A DNA stretch of 64,000 bases, taken from Haloarcula taiwanensis. Lineage in GTDB: Archaea > Halobacteriota > Halobacteria > Halobacteriales > Haloarculaceae. The stretch is from contig CP019154.1 in NCBI GenBank assembly GCA_002844335.1, forward strand, positions 2,046,001 to 2,110,000, read 5' to 3'. The notes beneath the pieces were generated by a model. The model was not told the origin of the DNA. It did no database searches and was given only the letters and a program-made list of their open reading frames with translations. Made by a program: the position numbers and the translations under genes. Shown one piece after another: positions 18,159-27,400 of the stretch (positions are counted from its first letter, which is position 1; every line of letters starts with the position of its first letter).

Positions 18159-18806
18159 ATGACAGACGAGACCGTCCACGAGTCACAGGAAACACGGAGT
18201 CGAAGGGGAATCGCGTCGTACTTCCGGCGGTTGGCAAACAGGCTCAGCCGCGGCGAGCCAGTGCCGGCCGACGAGGAACAGACTGTGACTGTCGACCCAC
18301 CGGCTGAGTCCGACTTCGAGGTCGGGGTCGAACGCGAGGACGGCACCGTCACCCTCGAAATCGAGATGGGATGGGAGGAAGCGGACGGCGAGGTCGAGAC
18401 CGAGGTCGTCGCGAGCAAGGCCACGTTCGAGGTGTACGAGGACAACGCCGAGCAGTACCGCTGGCGGCTCCGCCACGACAACGGGAACATCATCGCCGAC
18501 AGCGGCGAGGGCTACGCCTCGAAGCAGAAGGTAAAGCAAGGGCTCGAGAGCGTCAAGAACAACGCCCCCGGCGCGTATGTCGTCGACAAATCCAAGGACG
18601 AGACCGCCCCCGACGACGGCGGGAGCAAGGCGACGTTCGAACTGTTCAAAGACAGCGGGGACAAGGCCCGCTGGCGGCTCCGCCACGACAACGGTGAGAT
18701 AATCGCCGACTGCGGACAGGGGTACGCATCGAAGCAGAAGGCGAAACAGGGGCTCCAGAGCGTGAAGACGAACGCGCGCGGCGCACCAGTCGAAGAAGGC
18801 GAGTAA
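18159..18806 (+). CDS. Amphi-Trp domain protein with two YegP/DUF1508 repeats (HVO_2922 type)
   Basis: 215 residues in three parts. Residues about 15-80 resemble the haloarchaeal amphi-Trp domain (YFRRLANRLSRGEPVPADEE, then GTVTLEIEMGWEE). Residues about 87-139 and 152-206 are two copies of the DUF1508/YegP unit: each has SKATFE, then RWRLRHDNG, then IIAD, GYASKQK and KQGL. In single-domain relatives such units pair into a beta-rich fold; function is unknown. Stand-alone gene between tRNA-Gly and the mch region. The pair here gives a pseudo-dimer in one chain. Confidence 0.75.
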   Translation: MTDETVHESQETRSRRGIASYFRRLANRLSRGEPVPADEEQTVTVDPPAESDFEVGVEREDGTVTLEIEMGWEEADGEVETEVVASKATFEVYEDNAEQYRWRLRHDNGNIIADSGEGYASKQKVKQGLESVKNNAPGAYVVDKSKDETAPDDGGSKATFELFKDSGDKARWRLRHDNGEIIADCGQGYASKQKAKQGLQSVKTNARGAPVEEGE

Positions 18807-18904
18807 CCGTTCCGAACAGCGGCGGCTTCGTTACTCCAGTCCGACAGCGATAGCAGCACGCGAGCACCACAGCGGTTAGGTCGCGGGCGCGCGTGGAGAC
18901 TGAT

Positions 18905-19237
18905 ATGACCTGCATAGGGTTTCTCTCGGTCGCACCGGTCATCGAAGGCAGCATGTCCTCGTACGTCGCCGACGCCGTCGCGGCGCTAGAGGCGTTCGAC
19001 GTCGACTACGAGACGACGCCGATGGGGACCATCATCGAAGCGGAGGACAGCGAGGAACTGTTCGCGGCCACCCACGCGGCTCACGAGGCCGTCGGCGAGC
19101 AGACCGACCGCGTGAGCACGTTCCTGAAGATCGACGACAAGCGGACTGTCGACCAGCAGGCGCGGGACAAGGTCGACGCCGTCGAGGAGCACCTGGGTCG
19201 GGCGGCCAGAAGCGACGCGGCCGAAGGCGGAGACTAA
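18905..19237 (+). CDS. MTH1187-family thiamine-binding protein (UPF0045)
   Basis: 110 residues starting MTCIGFLSVAPVIEGSMSSY; an ATG four codons earlier is possible. Small ferredoxin-like fold of the MTH1187/YkoF family, with the conserved start (ATP-G-like SVAPVIEGS), the YETTPMGTIIE strand and the terminal KIDDKRTVD region. Family members bind thiamine or related ligands in the cytoplasm as dimers or tetramers; no enzyme activity is established. It precedes mch by 24 nt and may be co-transcribed. Confidence 0.8.
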   Translation: MTCIGFLSVAPVIEGSMSSYVADAVAALEAFDVDYETTPMGTIIEAEDSEELFAATHAAHEAVGEQTDRVSTFLKIDDKRTVDQQARDKVDAVEEHLGRAARSDAAEGGD

Positions 19238-19261
19238 AGGGAAGGGTACCAAAGACGGCGT

Positions 19262-20194
19262 ATGGACAGTCTCAATCGGATGGCCACGGAACTCGTCGAC
19301 GAGGCCATCGACTTTGCCGATGAGCTCACGATAGACGTACACGCACTGGAAGGCGACGCCGCGGTGCTGGACTTCGGCGTCGAGGTTCCCGGTGCTGTCG
19401 AAGCTGGCATGTTGCTCGCGGAAATTCAGACAGCCGGGCTGGCGACGGTCCAGTCCACGATGGACACCGTTGGCGGCGCACCGTTGAACCACGTCGAGCT
19501 GTCGACAGACCACCCGGCACTGGCCCTGCTGTGCTCGCAGAAGGGCGGCTGGGAACTGGCCGTCGGCGGCTTCGAGGCGCTCGGGAGCGGCCCGGCACGC
19601 GCGCTGGTCGCCGAAGAGGAGGCGTTCCAGCGTATCGGCTACCGGGAGGACGCCGACTTCGCTGTGCTGGCCCTTGAGACCGACGAACTGCCGGACGAGG
19701 ACGTTGCGAGCCAGGTCGCCGAGCGCACCGGCGTCCCCGAGACCGGCGTGTTCCTGCCGTCGTTTGCGACAGCGAGCGTGACCGGGAGCGTTGTCGCCGC
19801 GGCGCGGGCCGCCGAGCTGGCCGTCTTCCGGCTGGCCGAGCTTGGCTTCGATCCGGTGTCGGTGCTGTCGGCCAGCGGCCGCGCGCCGGTCGCGCCGGTC
19901 GCCAGTAACGAGGCGACTGCGATGGCTCGGACCACAGACGCACTCGCCTACGGCAGCGAGGTGCATCTCACCGTCGACGAGTCCTTCGACCGCTTCGACG
20001 AGGTCCCCTCCGTCGCCGCCAGGGAGTACGGCGAGCCACTGGAGGGCGTCTTCGAGGACGTGGACTGGGACTTCGCGGAGCTTCCCGTCGAACTGTTTGG
20101 CCCAGCTGCCGTCACCATCGACGTTGTCGGCGGCGACACGCACGTCGTCGGTGAGACGAGCGAGAACGTGTTAGCCGAGAGCTTCGGCCTGTAA
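19262..20194 (+). CDS. mch: Methenyltetrahydromethanopterin cyclohydrolase
   Basis: 310 residues. Catalyses interconversion of 5,10-methenyl- and N5-formyl-tetrahydromethanopterin (or the tetrahydrofolate-type carrier used by halophiles) in C1 metabolism. Family landmarks are TAGLATVQSTMDTVGGAPLN (about 57-76), SQKGGWELAVGGFEALGSGP (about 95-114) and the C-terminal TIDVVGGDTHVVGETSE. The family start MDSLNRMATELVDEAI fits ATG at 19262. Haloarchaea keep this enzyme without methanogenesis, probably for purine and thymidylate C1 supply. Confidence 0.9.
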   Translation: MDSLNRMATELVDEAIDFADELTIDVHALEGDAAVLDFGVEVPGAVEAGMLLAEIQTAGLATVQSTMDTVGGAPLNHVELSTDHPALALLCSQKGGWELAVGGFEALGSGPARALVAEEEAFQRIGYREDADFAVLALETDELPDEDVASQVAERTGVPETGVFLPSFATASVTGSVVAAARAAELAVFRLAELGFDPVSVLSASGRAPVAPVASNEATAMARTTDALAYGSEVHLTVDESFDRFDEVPSVAAREYGEPLEGVFEDVDWDFAELPVELFGPAAVTIDVVGGDTHVVGETSENVLAESFGL

Positions 20195-20200
20195 TCGGGT

Positions 20201-20698
20201 ATGCGCTACAAGGTCGCGCCGCCGGCCCGATCGCGTTCGTTTCTGGACACGGCGAGAGAGGCGATTCCGCTGGTCCCCGACAGCGAGGCCGACTGCTGTC
20301 GAGCGATACAGACAGCAACCGACGTATCCGACCGCGAAACGGCACAGGAGTACCTGGTGTTCCTGCAGGCACTGGGACTGGTCGCCGAGAGCGAACGGGG
20401 TTACTACCGGACGAGGACTGATCCCGACCGGGCGGCCCTTGCGACAGCCTTCGAAGAAGCGGTTTTCGGTGTCGACGTGCTCCTCGCTGCTCTCGATTCA
20501 GAGGGCGTAGATGCCGATGCTGCGTTCGAGGCGCTTCGGGCTGAGATTCCTCGCTGGGAGCGCGAGCGGCACACCGATTGGGAGGCCGTCTGGCGAGAGC
20601 GGACGACGAGTCTGTTGGATTGGGCCGTGCTGTTTGGTCTCGCAGAAAGAGCGGATGACGACTACAGGTTACTGACCGGAGACAGCGCAGACCGGTGA
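20201..20698 (+). CDS. Haloarchaeal protein with predicted winged-helix fold
   Basis: 165 residues, 6 nt after mch. The pattern of helices (DTAREAIPLVPDSEADCCRA, then TAQEYLVFLQALGLVAESE) followed by a short beta wing (GYYRTRTDPD) looks like a winged-helix DNA-binding domain in residues 10-75; the C-terminal half is helical and ends DWAVLFGLAERADDDYRLL, a second winged-helix-like element. No catalytic motif. A regulator or nucleic-acid adaptor is possible, but I cannot name it. Confidence 0.65.
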   Translation: MRYKVAPPARSRSFLDTAREAIPLVPDSEADCCRAIQTATDVSDRETAQEYLVFLQALGLVAESERGYYRTRTDPDRAALATAFEEAVFGVDVLLAALDSEGVDADAAFEALRAEIPRWERERHTDWEAVWRERTTSLLDWAVLFGLAERADDDYRLLTGDSADR

Positions 20699-20722
20699 GA
20701 GGACGATAGAGACGGCGGGGCG

Positions 20723-22354
20723 CTACTCTGCCGGGTCGGTGTCGGTGACGGTGCCCACACCCTTCGAACTGCCCTCGCGGAAGACGAACTTCTGGCCCTC
20801 CTCGATAAGATAGGAGCGGAACTTAAAACTGATCCGGGCCTTGCCGGCGTCGCCCGGGAGCAACTGCCCGCCGTCCGGATAGAAGGCTGCGGCCTCGCTG
20901 ACCGTTTCGAGGTGGACTACGGGTTCGTAGCCGTCACCGATGCGGGTCGGGTGGTTCAACACCATCACCTCGGCCTCGAACTCGCGGACCGGCGACGGGT
21001 CTGCGTCGCTCGGGAGCAGGACCATCCCACGCTCGATGTCTGCCTCGCGGACGCCCTTCAGCGCAATGCCGACGATGCGGCCAGCCTTGGCCTCGTCGAC
21101 CCGGTGGTAGTGCATCTCGATGGAGCGGACCTCGACCTCGCGGAAGCTCCCGTCCTGCATCGGTCCGAGAAGCAGTTCGTCGCCCGCCTCGACCGCGCCG
21201 GACTTGATGGTACCCGAGGCGACCGCGCCGACGCCCTGGACGTTGTACGTCCGGTCGACGTACATCCGGAAGTCGCCCACTTCGCCGGCGGTTTTGGGCA
21301 GCGCCTCGAACATCTCGTCAAGGTCGTCCAGCCCCTCCTTGGTGACGGCGCTGGTGGTGATTACCGGCACGACGGTCTCGGAGATCTCGTTTATAGCCGT
21401 GTCCACGCCGTGGCGCTCGACCCGGAGCGGCGTCTTGTCGACCTCTCGCAGTGCCTGCTCGACGGCGCGTTCGACCTCGGCGACCCGCTCTTGCTCGACG
21501 AGGTCGGTTTTGGTAATGGCGACAATCGTCGGGAGGTCCGTCGCCAGCAGGATACCGAGGTGTTCTCGCGTCGTCTCTGTCACCCCGTCGTCGGCCGCGA
21601 CGGTCAGGAGGCCGTAGTCGAGTTTCTGGCCGACGAGGCCGCGAATCGTCGTCCGAAGCCACGGCTCGTGACCGACAGTGTCGACGAAAGAGACCAGTCG
21701 GTCAGACTCCTCAACGACGCGAGCGCGGTCGTCCTTCCGATGTGGGTTGTCCATGCGGATCGGCTCTCCGTCGTCGTCGAAGCCGTAGACGCCGTAGGAG
21801 AGGTCCGCCGACAGTCCCCGCTCGACTTCGTGAGGCTGGACATCCAGAAAACCGCGGGTCCCGCCTTCGCCGTCGTCGGCGTCACCGGTGACCAGCGACC
21901 CCACGAGCGTGGATTTGCCGTGGTCGACGTGCCCAGCAGTTCCGACGACGATGTGGTCGTCGTCCGCGAGGACCGACCCCTCGGAGACCGTTGCCACACC
22001 CACGATGCCGTCCGTGTCGGTCGACCCGTCGTCCGAGATGCCATCGACGCCCCATGTTTTGACATCCTCGATGTGTGCGCCGGCCTCTTCTGCCAGCAGG
22101 CTGAGTACGTCCATCGACTCGGAAAACTCCGCCGGCGAGATGCCTGCGAGACCACCGTCGTCGGTGACCCCGACGACGTACGTCGCCTCCCCATCCCCGG
22201 AGAGAACGCGGTGGCGCAGCTGCGCCGCGAGAGATTCGAGTCGCCCCTCGGACAGGTGGAGGTTCTCGGTGAGCCGTTCTTTGAACTCGACGCTGCCGCC
22301 CTCACGCTCGCCGCGGTCAAGCGCACGCCGGAGGACAGCCCGGTCGGGGCTCAT
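20723..22354 (-). CDS. GTPBP1-family translational GTPase
   Basis: 543 residues. The GTPase domain has G1 GHVDHGKST (141-149), G3 DTVGHEPW (about 228) and G4 TKTD (about 297). Two EF1A-like beta-barrels follow, the first with YNVQGVGAVASGTIKSG. The 130-residue N-terminal domain (REGGSVEFKERLTENLHLSE) is typical of the archaeal GTPBP1/2 relatives, which are linked to ribosome rescue and mRNA quality control in eukaryotes. Start ATG at 22354 lies about 28 nt after the TATA-like GGCTTATG near 22382, so a leaderless mRNA is likely. Convergent with the preceding plus-strand gene. Confidence 0.85.
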   Translation of the reverse strand: MSPDRAVLRRALDRGEREGGSVEFKERLTENLHLSEGRLESLAAQLRHRVLSGDGEATYVVGVTDDGGLAGISPAEFSESMDVLSLLAEEAGAHIEDVKTWGVDGISDDGSTDTDGIVGVATVSEGSVLADDDHIVVGTAGHVDHGKSTLVGSLVTGDADDGEGGTRGFLDVQPHEVERGLSADLSYGVYGFDDDGEPIRMDNPHRKDDRARVVEESDRLVSFVDTVGHEPWLRTTIRGLVGQKLDYGLLTVAADDGVTETTREHLGILLATDLPTIVAITKTDLVEQERVAEVERAVEQALREVDKTPLRVERHGVDTAINEISETVVPVITTSAVTKEGLDDLDEMFEALPKTAGEVGDFRMYVDRTYNVQGVGAVASGTIKSGAVEAGDELLLGPMQDGSFREVEVRSIEMHYHRVDEAKAGRIVGIALKGVREADIERGMVLLPSDADPSPVREFEAEVMVLNHPTRIGDGYEPVVHLETVSEAAAFYPDGGQLLPGDAGKARISFKFRSYLIEEGQKFVFREGSSKGVGTVTDTDPAE

Positions 22355-22460
22355 ATCCCCTCGTTACCGTGGGGCAGACATAAGCCTTCCCCGGATTTAC
22401 GGCTCTAGAGCCCTCCTGAATCCGGTGGCTGAGTGTATCTCTCACAGTAGCGCTCGGACG

Positions 22461-22470
22461 GATATTTATA
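22461..22470. promoter_or_regulatory. Orphan TATA box (strand ambiguous)
   Basis: GATATTTATA is a strong TATA box with no annotated gene directly behind it on the plus strand. Read on the minus strand (TATAAATATC) it lies about 110 nt before the GTPase gene, which already has a closer TATA. See the finding on the adjoining foldable sequence. Confidence 0.4.
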
Positions 22471-22620
22471 CGCAAGGACGCGGCCAGCACGGGCCATGAA
22501 CTGAGCCGCCACGCGGGGTTCGCGGTTGCGTGACGCCGCTCCGTGTGCTAGCTGGTGTCGATGGCGTCACCTGCTTGCCCATTCGGACAGGGACTGGTCA
22601 GACCGTCGGTCATGCGACCG

Positions 22621-23304
22621 TCACTCCCGGTATGGCGCGACCGCTTCGAGAAAGCCGTCGCCGTAGCTCCCGCTGGTCACTCGGTCGGCCCGTTCGAGTG
22701 CCGTCTCATCGGCATTAGCAACAGCAACAGCCTCGCCGGCCAGGTCGAACATCTGGGCGTCGTTTACCGAGTCGCCGACCGCCAGAAACTCGGCCGGCTC
22801 CAAGCCCAGTTCTGCACACACCGCTTCAAGACCGGTCCCCTTGTCGACGACCGGGTCCGTCACGTGGTAGGCGAAGCCGGTGTCGAGGACGACGAGCCCG
22901 CGCGCCGCAGCCAGTTCCTCCAGTGGTTCAAGCGGCCGATCGCGCGACACGACGAGTTCCGTCTCGCGCCATCGGTTTGCCAGATCGACCTGCCCGAAAC
23001 CGAGGTCGTGGCCCAGATCGCGGTAGGCCTCGCCGACCGCTAACGCCGCCTCGTGGTCGCCTTCCAGCCTGAGTTCGTCGCTCGCTTCGACGAACACGAC
23101 GCCGCCGTTCTCGGCGACGACTGTCCGCTCGATACCCAGAAACTCACAGAGGGCAATCGGGAACGGCATTGCCTTACCGGTGGCGATGACGACGCGTGCA
23201 GGCCACTCGCGGAGGACTGGCATGACGTGGGGGTCGATTGCGCGGTTCTCGTCGGTCAGTGTCCCGTCGATGTCGACAATGAGGGGCGGCGTGTCGGTGT
23301 CCAT
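22621..23304 (-). CDS. HAD-family phosphatase, archaeal phosphoglycolate phosphatase type
   Basis: 227 residues. All four HAD motifs are visible: I, DIDGTLT (about 11-17) with the nucleophile and acid/base aspartates; II, VIATGK (about 39-44); III, DKGTG lysine (about 153); IV, GDSVNDAQMF (about 177). The cap has the C2B pattern. The closest familiar family is the archaeal TA0175-type phosphoglycolate phosphatase, which clears 2-phosphoglycolate made during DNA repair. A sugar-phosphate phosphatase role cannot be excluded. Confidence 0.85.
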   Translation of the reverse strand: MDTDTPPLIVDIDGTLTDENRAIDPHVMPVLREWPARVVIATGKAMPFPIALCEFLGIERTVVAENGGVVFVEASDELRLEGDHEAALAVGEAYRDLGHDLGFGQVDLANRWRETELVVSRDRPLEPLEELAAARGLVVLDTGFAYHVTDPVVDKGTGLEAVCAELGLEPAEFLAVGDSVNDAQMFDLAGEAVAVANADETALERADRVTSGSYGDGFLEAVAPYRE

Positions 23305-23341
23305 ACGTTCCGGTTCGGAGCACCGCTTATGGAAATTGCGG

Positions 23342-23911
23342 TCAGTCGTCGGTCAGCGTCTCGTAGGCTGCCTGCACCTGCTTGAATTCCCGTTCACTCC
23401 CGCTGTCGGTGTCGGGATGGACCTCTTTGACTTTCTCCCGGTAGGCCCGCTTGATGGAACTCTGGTCGGCATCCGGGTCGAGGCCCAGCCGTCGGTAGGC
23501 CTCCGCCGGACTCGGTCCCGACGACTGAACGCGCTGTCGGCGCTGCCGGCCGCCCGCTGTCTGGCGTCGTTGGCGCTGGCGTCGCTGGCGGCGACGCTGG
23601 CCACCCTGACTCGCCTGTGAGCGGCGTGCTCGACGACCGTCTCGCGGTGGTTCCCACTCCTCTCGTGGCCCGGCTCCGAACCCGCCGCGACGGGCGTTCC
23701 CCGTGTTCTGGGCCGCCTGTCGCTCAACCCGTTCGTAGAGGCTTGCCGCCATTTTCCCGCTGAGGTGGTAGTACATGAAATACGTCGACACCCCGAACAT
23801 GAGCGCCAGAAAGAGCACCGCAGGATTGATTACGAGGCCCACCGCCGTCAGGACGACTGTCAGGCCTCCAAACACCACTGCGATTCCCTTGGTGAGCCCA
23901 TCGTACTGCAC
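23342..23911 (-). CDS. Membrane-anchored J-domain protein
   Basis: 189 residues. Two membrane spans at about 10-28 and 30-48 (IAVVFGGLTVVLTAVGLVI and AVLFLALMFGVSTYFMYYHL) are followed by a basic Arg/Gln-rich linker (about 70-130) and a C-terminal J domain with the HPD tripeptide in KEVHPDTDSG. The J domain would recruit and stimulate a DnaK-type Hsp70 at the cytoplasmic membrane face. It lacks the Gly/Phe and zinc regions of full DnaJ. Very basic linker is unusual for a halophile and may contact RNA or lipid head groups. Transcribed 37 nt upstream of the phosphatase gene. Confidence 0.8.
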   Translation of the reverse strand: MQYDGLTKGIAVVFGGLTVVLTAVGLVINPAVLFLALMFGVSTYFMYYHLSGKMAASLYERVERQAAQNTGNARRGGFGAGPREEWEPPRDGRRARRSQASQGGQRRRQRRQRQRRQTAGGRQRRQRVQSSGPSPAEAYRRLGLDPDADQSSIKRAYREKVKEVHPDTDSGSEREFKQVQAAYETLTDD

Positions 23912-24367
23912 GCGTTCTTCTTCGGTCCACAGACCTGTAAGCGTCCCGCCTCTCGCCTGTCAATCAGTTCGCTCTCGGACTCTATAGCGGACACGTTCCA
24001 GAAGAACCAAGAGCAAAACAGCGAACATGCACCCGATATCGACACCGCACGGACTGACAGGACTGATTTGGCAAAACCGCACTAGGGCGGAGGGTCTGAC
24101 ACAGTCTTATAACCTCCCCACGTACCGTTAGTGAGCGGCTGTCACAACGCGCAAACCCCCGCCTGTTTCTACTGGATATCTCGGTCACGTCTGGTGGTTC
24201 ACGAGGACGGGTTTTCACTTTCACCTCGGTCTAGACAGTATTAAGAAGAATCGACGGCATCTATTCCGTTGTACGCGGCTATCGTTTCACGCGTCACCAG
24301 CACAGTTCGTCGAGCACCGTAGCCGCGACTCCGGAGCTTGCTACGGCCGCCACCGAATCGCAGACAA
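23912..24367. other. Intergenic region between dnaJ-like and nrdJ
   Basis: About 450 bp between divergent genes. It holds at least two TATA-like elements besides the nrdJ promoter, TCTTATAACC near 24103 and GTATTAAG near 24238. No open frame with protein-like composition and no tRNA or B12 riboswitch core was recognised. Confidence 0.4.
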
Positions 24368-24379
24368 GAAGGATTAAAC
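24368..24379 (+). promoter_or_regulatory. TATA box for nrdJ
   Basis: AAGGATTAAACG contains a plausible TATA element. A start about 27 nt downstream (near 24400) leaves a leader of about 85 nt, so this gene is not leaderless. Confidence 0.45.
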
Positions 24380-24467
24380 GCTATCGATGAATACGTATTC
24401 GCCGCCAGAAATGACAGGATCACGGGTAGCTACGACGAGGGGTATCGACCGACAGACGGCCGCTGTC

Positions 24468-24476
24468 GGGAGGAGG
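24468..24476 (+). promoter_or_regulatory. Shine-Dalgarno site deciding the nrdJ start
   Basis: GGGAGGAGG ends 8 nt before the ATG at 24485. It is a strong match to the 3' end of 16S rRNA and supports that start over the upstream in-frame start at 24338. Confidence 0.65.
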
Positions 24477-24484
24477 AGCGGGCG

Positions 24485-27400
24485 ATGAGTAACAGCGACC
24501 TTTCCGCCGACGAGATCACGCTCCCGATCAAACGTACCGACGGTGACACGATCGAAGAGCGACTCACAGGCAACGCCTACCACAACATTCTCCCGGCTCG
24601 CTACCTCCGGAAGGATGCCAACGGTGACCTCATCGAGGAACCCGAAGACCTCTTCGACCGCGTCGCCAAGAACATCGCGCTCGCCGAAGCAGTGTTCGAG
24701 GCCAACAAGCAAGACATCGACGTATACGTCTCGCCGGACCAGTTGAAGCCCGACCACCCGCGCCGCGACGAGCTCGCCGACGAGGTGTTCGGCAAGGGCA
24801 CGTCGGTCGACGACGATGTCGAGACCGAACTCTCTGTTTACAACGTCAACAAGTTCGCTTACGAGACGATTGTGCCGGAACTGCCCGAGGGCGTCCGCGA
24901 GCATGTCGAAGCAACCGCCGACGCCTTCCAGGAGCAGATGGAACAGCTTTCCTTTATGCCGAACTCGCCGACGCTGATGAACGCCGGCGACGAACTCCAG
25001 CAGCTCTCCGCCTGTTTCGTCGACTCACCAGCTGACGACATCGACGACATCCACCAGACCGCCAAGGAGGCCGCACAGGTCTTCCAGTCCGGCGGTGGCA
25101 TGGGCTATGCGTTCTGGAAGCTCCGCCCGTACGGCGACCCCGTCGGCTCCACCGGCGGCATCGCGTCCGGCCCCATCACGTTCATGCGGACCTACGACCA
25201 GATGTGCGAGACCATCGCGCAGGGCGGGGCTCGCCGCGGCGCACAGATGGGCGTCATGCGCGTCTCCCACCCGGATGTCATCCAGTTCATCCACGCCAAG
25301 AACAAGGACGTCTCGCTGGCCGAGACACTCCGCCTGAACGACCCGGACGACTTCACGCACAACTCCTTTGCCGAGGCCCTGGAAGAAGCACGGGAACTCA
25401 TTGACGACGACGGAAAGGTGCCAAAGCACCTCCGCAACGCCGTCGAGGGCCACCTCTCGAACTTCAACATCTCCGTCGGGGTCACTGACGACTTCATGGA
25501 GGCGCTGAAAGCCGGCGAAGAATTCACCTTCACCAATCCACGAACGGGCGACGCCCACATCGTCACCGAGGAGACGAAAGAACTGTACGACATGTTCGGC
25601 CTCGGCGAGCACGTCGAGGTCGGCGAGGAGCTCTCGATTCCGGCCGAGGAACTCTGGGACGACATCGTCGAGGGCGCTCACGAGAACGGCGAGCCCGGTG
25701 TCATCTATCTCGAACGGGTGAACAAGCAACACTCCTTCGACGTCGAGGAACACCCCGACCACGAGATTCTCGCCACGAACCCGTGTGGCGAACAGCCCCT
25801 CGAAGAGTACGAGGCCTGCAACCTCGGGCACATCAACCTCTCGACGCTGGCTGCCACGGACGCGCCGGACTGGCGCGTCTGGTCGGACCGTCACGCTGAC
25901 GAATACGACTCGATTGAAGCGGCTATCGACGCGTTCCTCGAGGAAGCGATCGACTGGGACGAGTTCGACCGACGCATCGAACTCGGCACCCGCTTCCTCG
26001 AAAACGTCGTTACGATGTCCGACTTCCCGGTCGAGAAGATCGAGCAGAAGGTCCGGGAGATGCGCAAGATTGGCCTCGGTATCATGGGCCTCGCACAGCT
26101 GTACATCCAGCTCGGCGTCGCCTACGGGACCGAGGAGGCAAACGAGATCGCCCGCCAGACGATGCGCCACATCAACCACGGGTCCAAGGCTGCGAGCCAC
26201 GAGCTTGCGACCGAGCGCGGCACCTTCGAGGAGTGGGACAACTCTAAGTACGCGAACCCGACGGACTACCCCGACTGGTTCGAGAAACAGACCGGCGAGG
26301 ACGCCGAGGATTGGGCGGACGGCTACCCGATCCGCAACCACAACACCACGACCATCGCCCCGACCGGGACGACCTCGATGATCGGCAACACCACCGGTGG
26401 CTGTGAACCGATCTACAACGTCGCCTACTACAAGAACGTCTCCGACGACGTGCAGGGCGACGAGATGCTCGTGGAGTTCGACGACTACTTCCTCCGCGCA
26501 CTGGAGGACAACGACATCGACGTCGAGGCCGTCAAGCAGGAGGCCCAAGAGCAGATGGCCAACAACGAGTTCGACGGCGTCGACGGGCTGACGACTGTGC
26601 CCGACGCCATCGGCGAGCTGTTCGTCACGACTGGCGACCTCTCGGCGAAGCAGCACGCGGGTATCCAGGTGGCCTGTCAGGAGGGCGTCGACTCCGCCAT
26701 CTCGAAGACGGTCAACGCCCCGAACGACTCCACGACCGAGGACGCAGCCGAAGTGTTCGAGTACATCTACGACCACGGCGGCAAGGGCGTCACCTACTAC
26801 CGCGACGGCACCCGCAGCAAGCAGGTGCTGACAACGCGCGCCCAGAACACGGAGTTCTCGGACATGGACGCCGAGGAGGTCGTTGCCCAGATAGAGGAGG
26901 TCTTCGGCGGCATCGAGGGCTTCCTCGAAGACGAGGCTGTTCAGGCCGCCCTCGACGACTCCGTCGAGGAAATCCTGAGTGTCGCCGACGGCGACACCGA
27001 CGCCGAGTTCGCCAAGAAGCAGACCCGGCCGGACGTGCTCCATGGCGTCACCCAGCGCATCGACACCGGCTACGGAAAGCTCTACGTCAACATCAACGAG
27101 GACCCCGAGGCCGACCGGCCGTTCGAGCTGTTCGCCAACATCGGCAACTCCGGCGGCTTCACCGCCTCCTTCACCGAGGCGCTGGCAAAGACCATTTCGA
27201 CGGCGCTGCGCTCGGGCGTCGACCCCGAGGAAATCGCCGACGAACTGCAGGGCATCCGGTCGCCGAAGGTCGCCTGGGACAAGGGCGAGCAGATACAGTC
27301 TATCCCGGACGCCATCGGCACCGCCCTGCGTCGCTACCTCGACGGCGACGTCGACAAGGCCTATCCCGACCAGACCACGCTGGAGGAGACGGCCGAGAAG

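Noticed and set aside
18986..20143. 385-codon open frame on the minus strand
   Set aside because: Antisense to mch, which has clear family motifs.
20912..22408. 498-codon open frame on the plus strand
   Set aside because: Antisense to the GTPBP1-like gene; composition rich in Arg, Val, Asp with no motif.
24105..24484. B12 riboswitch in the nrdJ leader
   Set aside because: The class II enzyme would fit one, but no cobalamin-box-like core was recognised.
25025..27043. 672-codon open frame on the minus strand
   Set aside because: Antisense to nrdJ, whose protein motifs are clear; the opposite frame is Leu/Val/Asp-rich noise.
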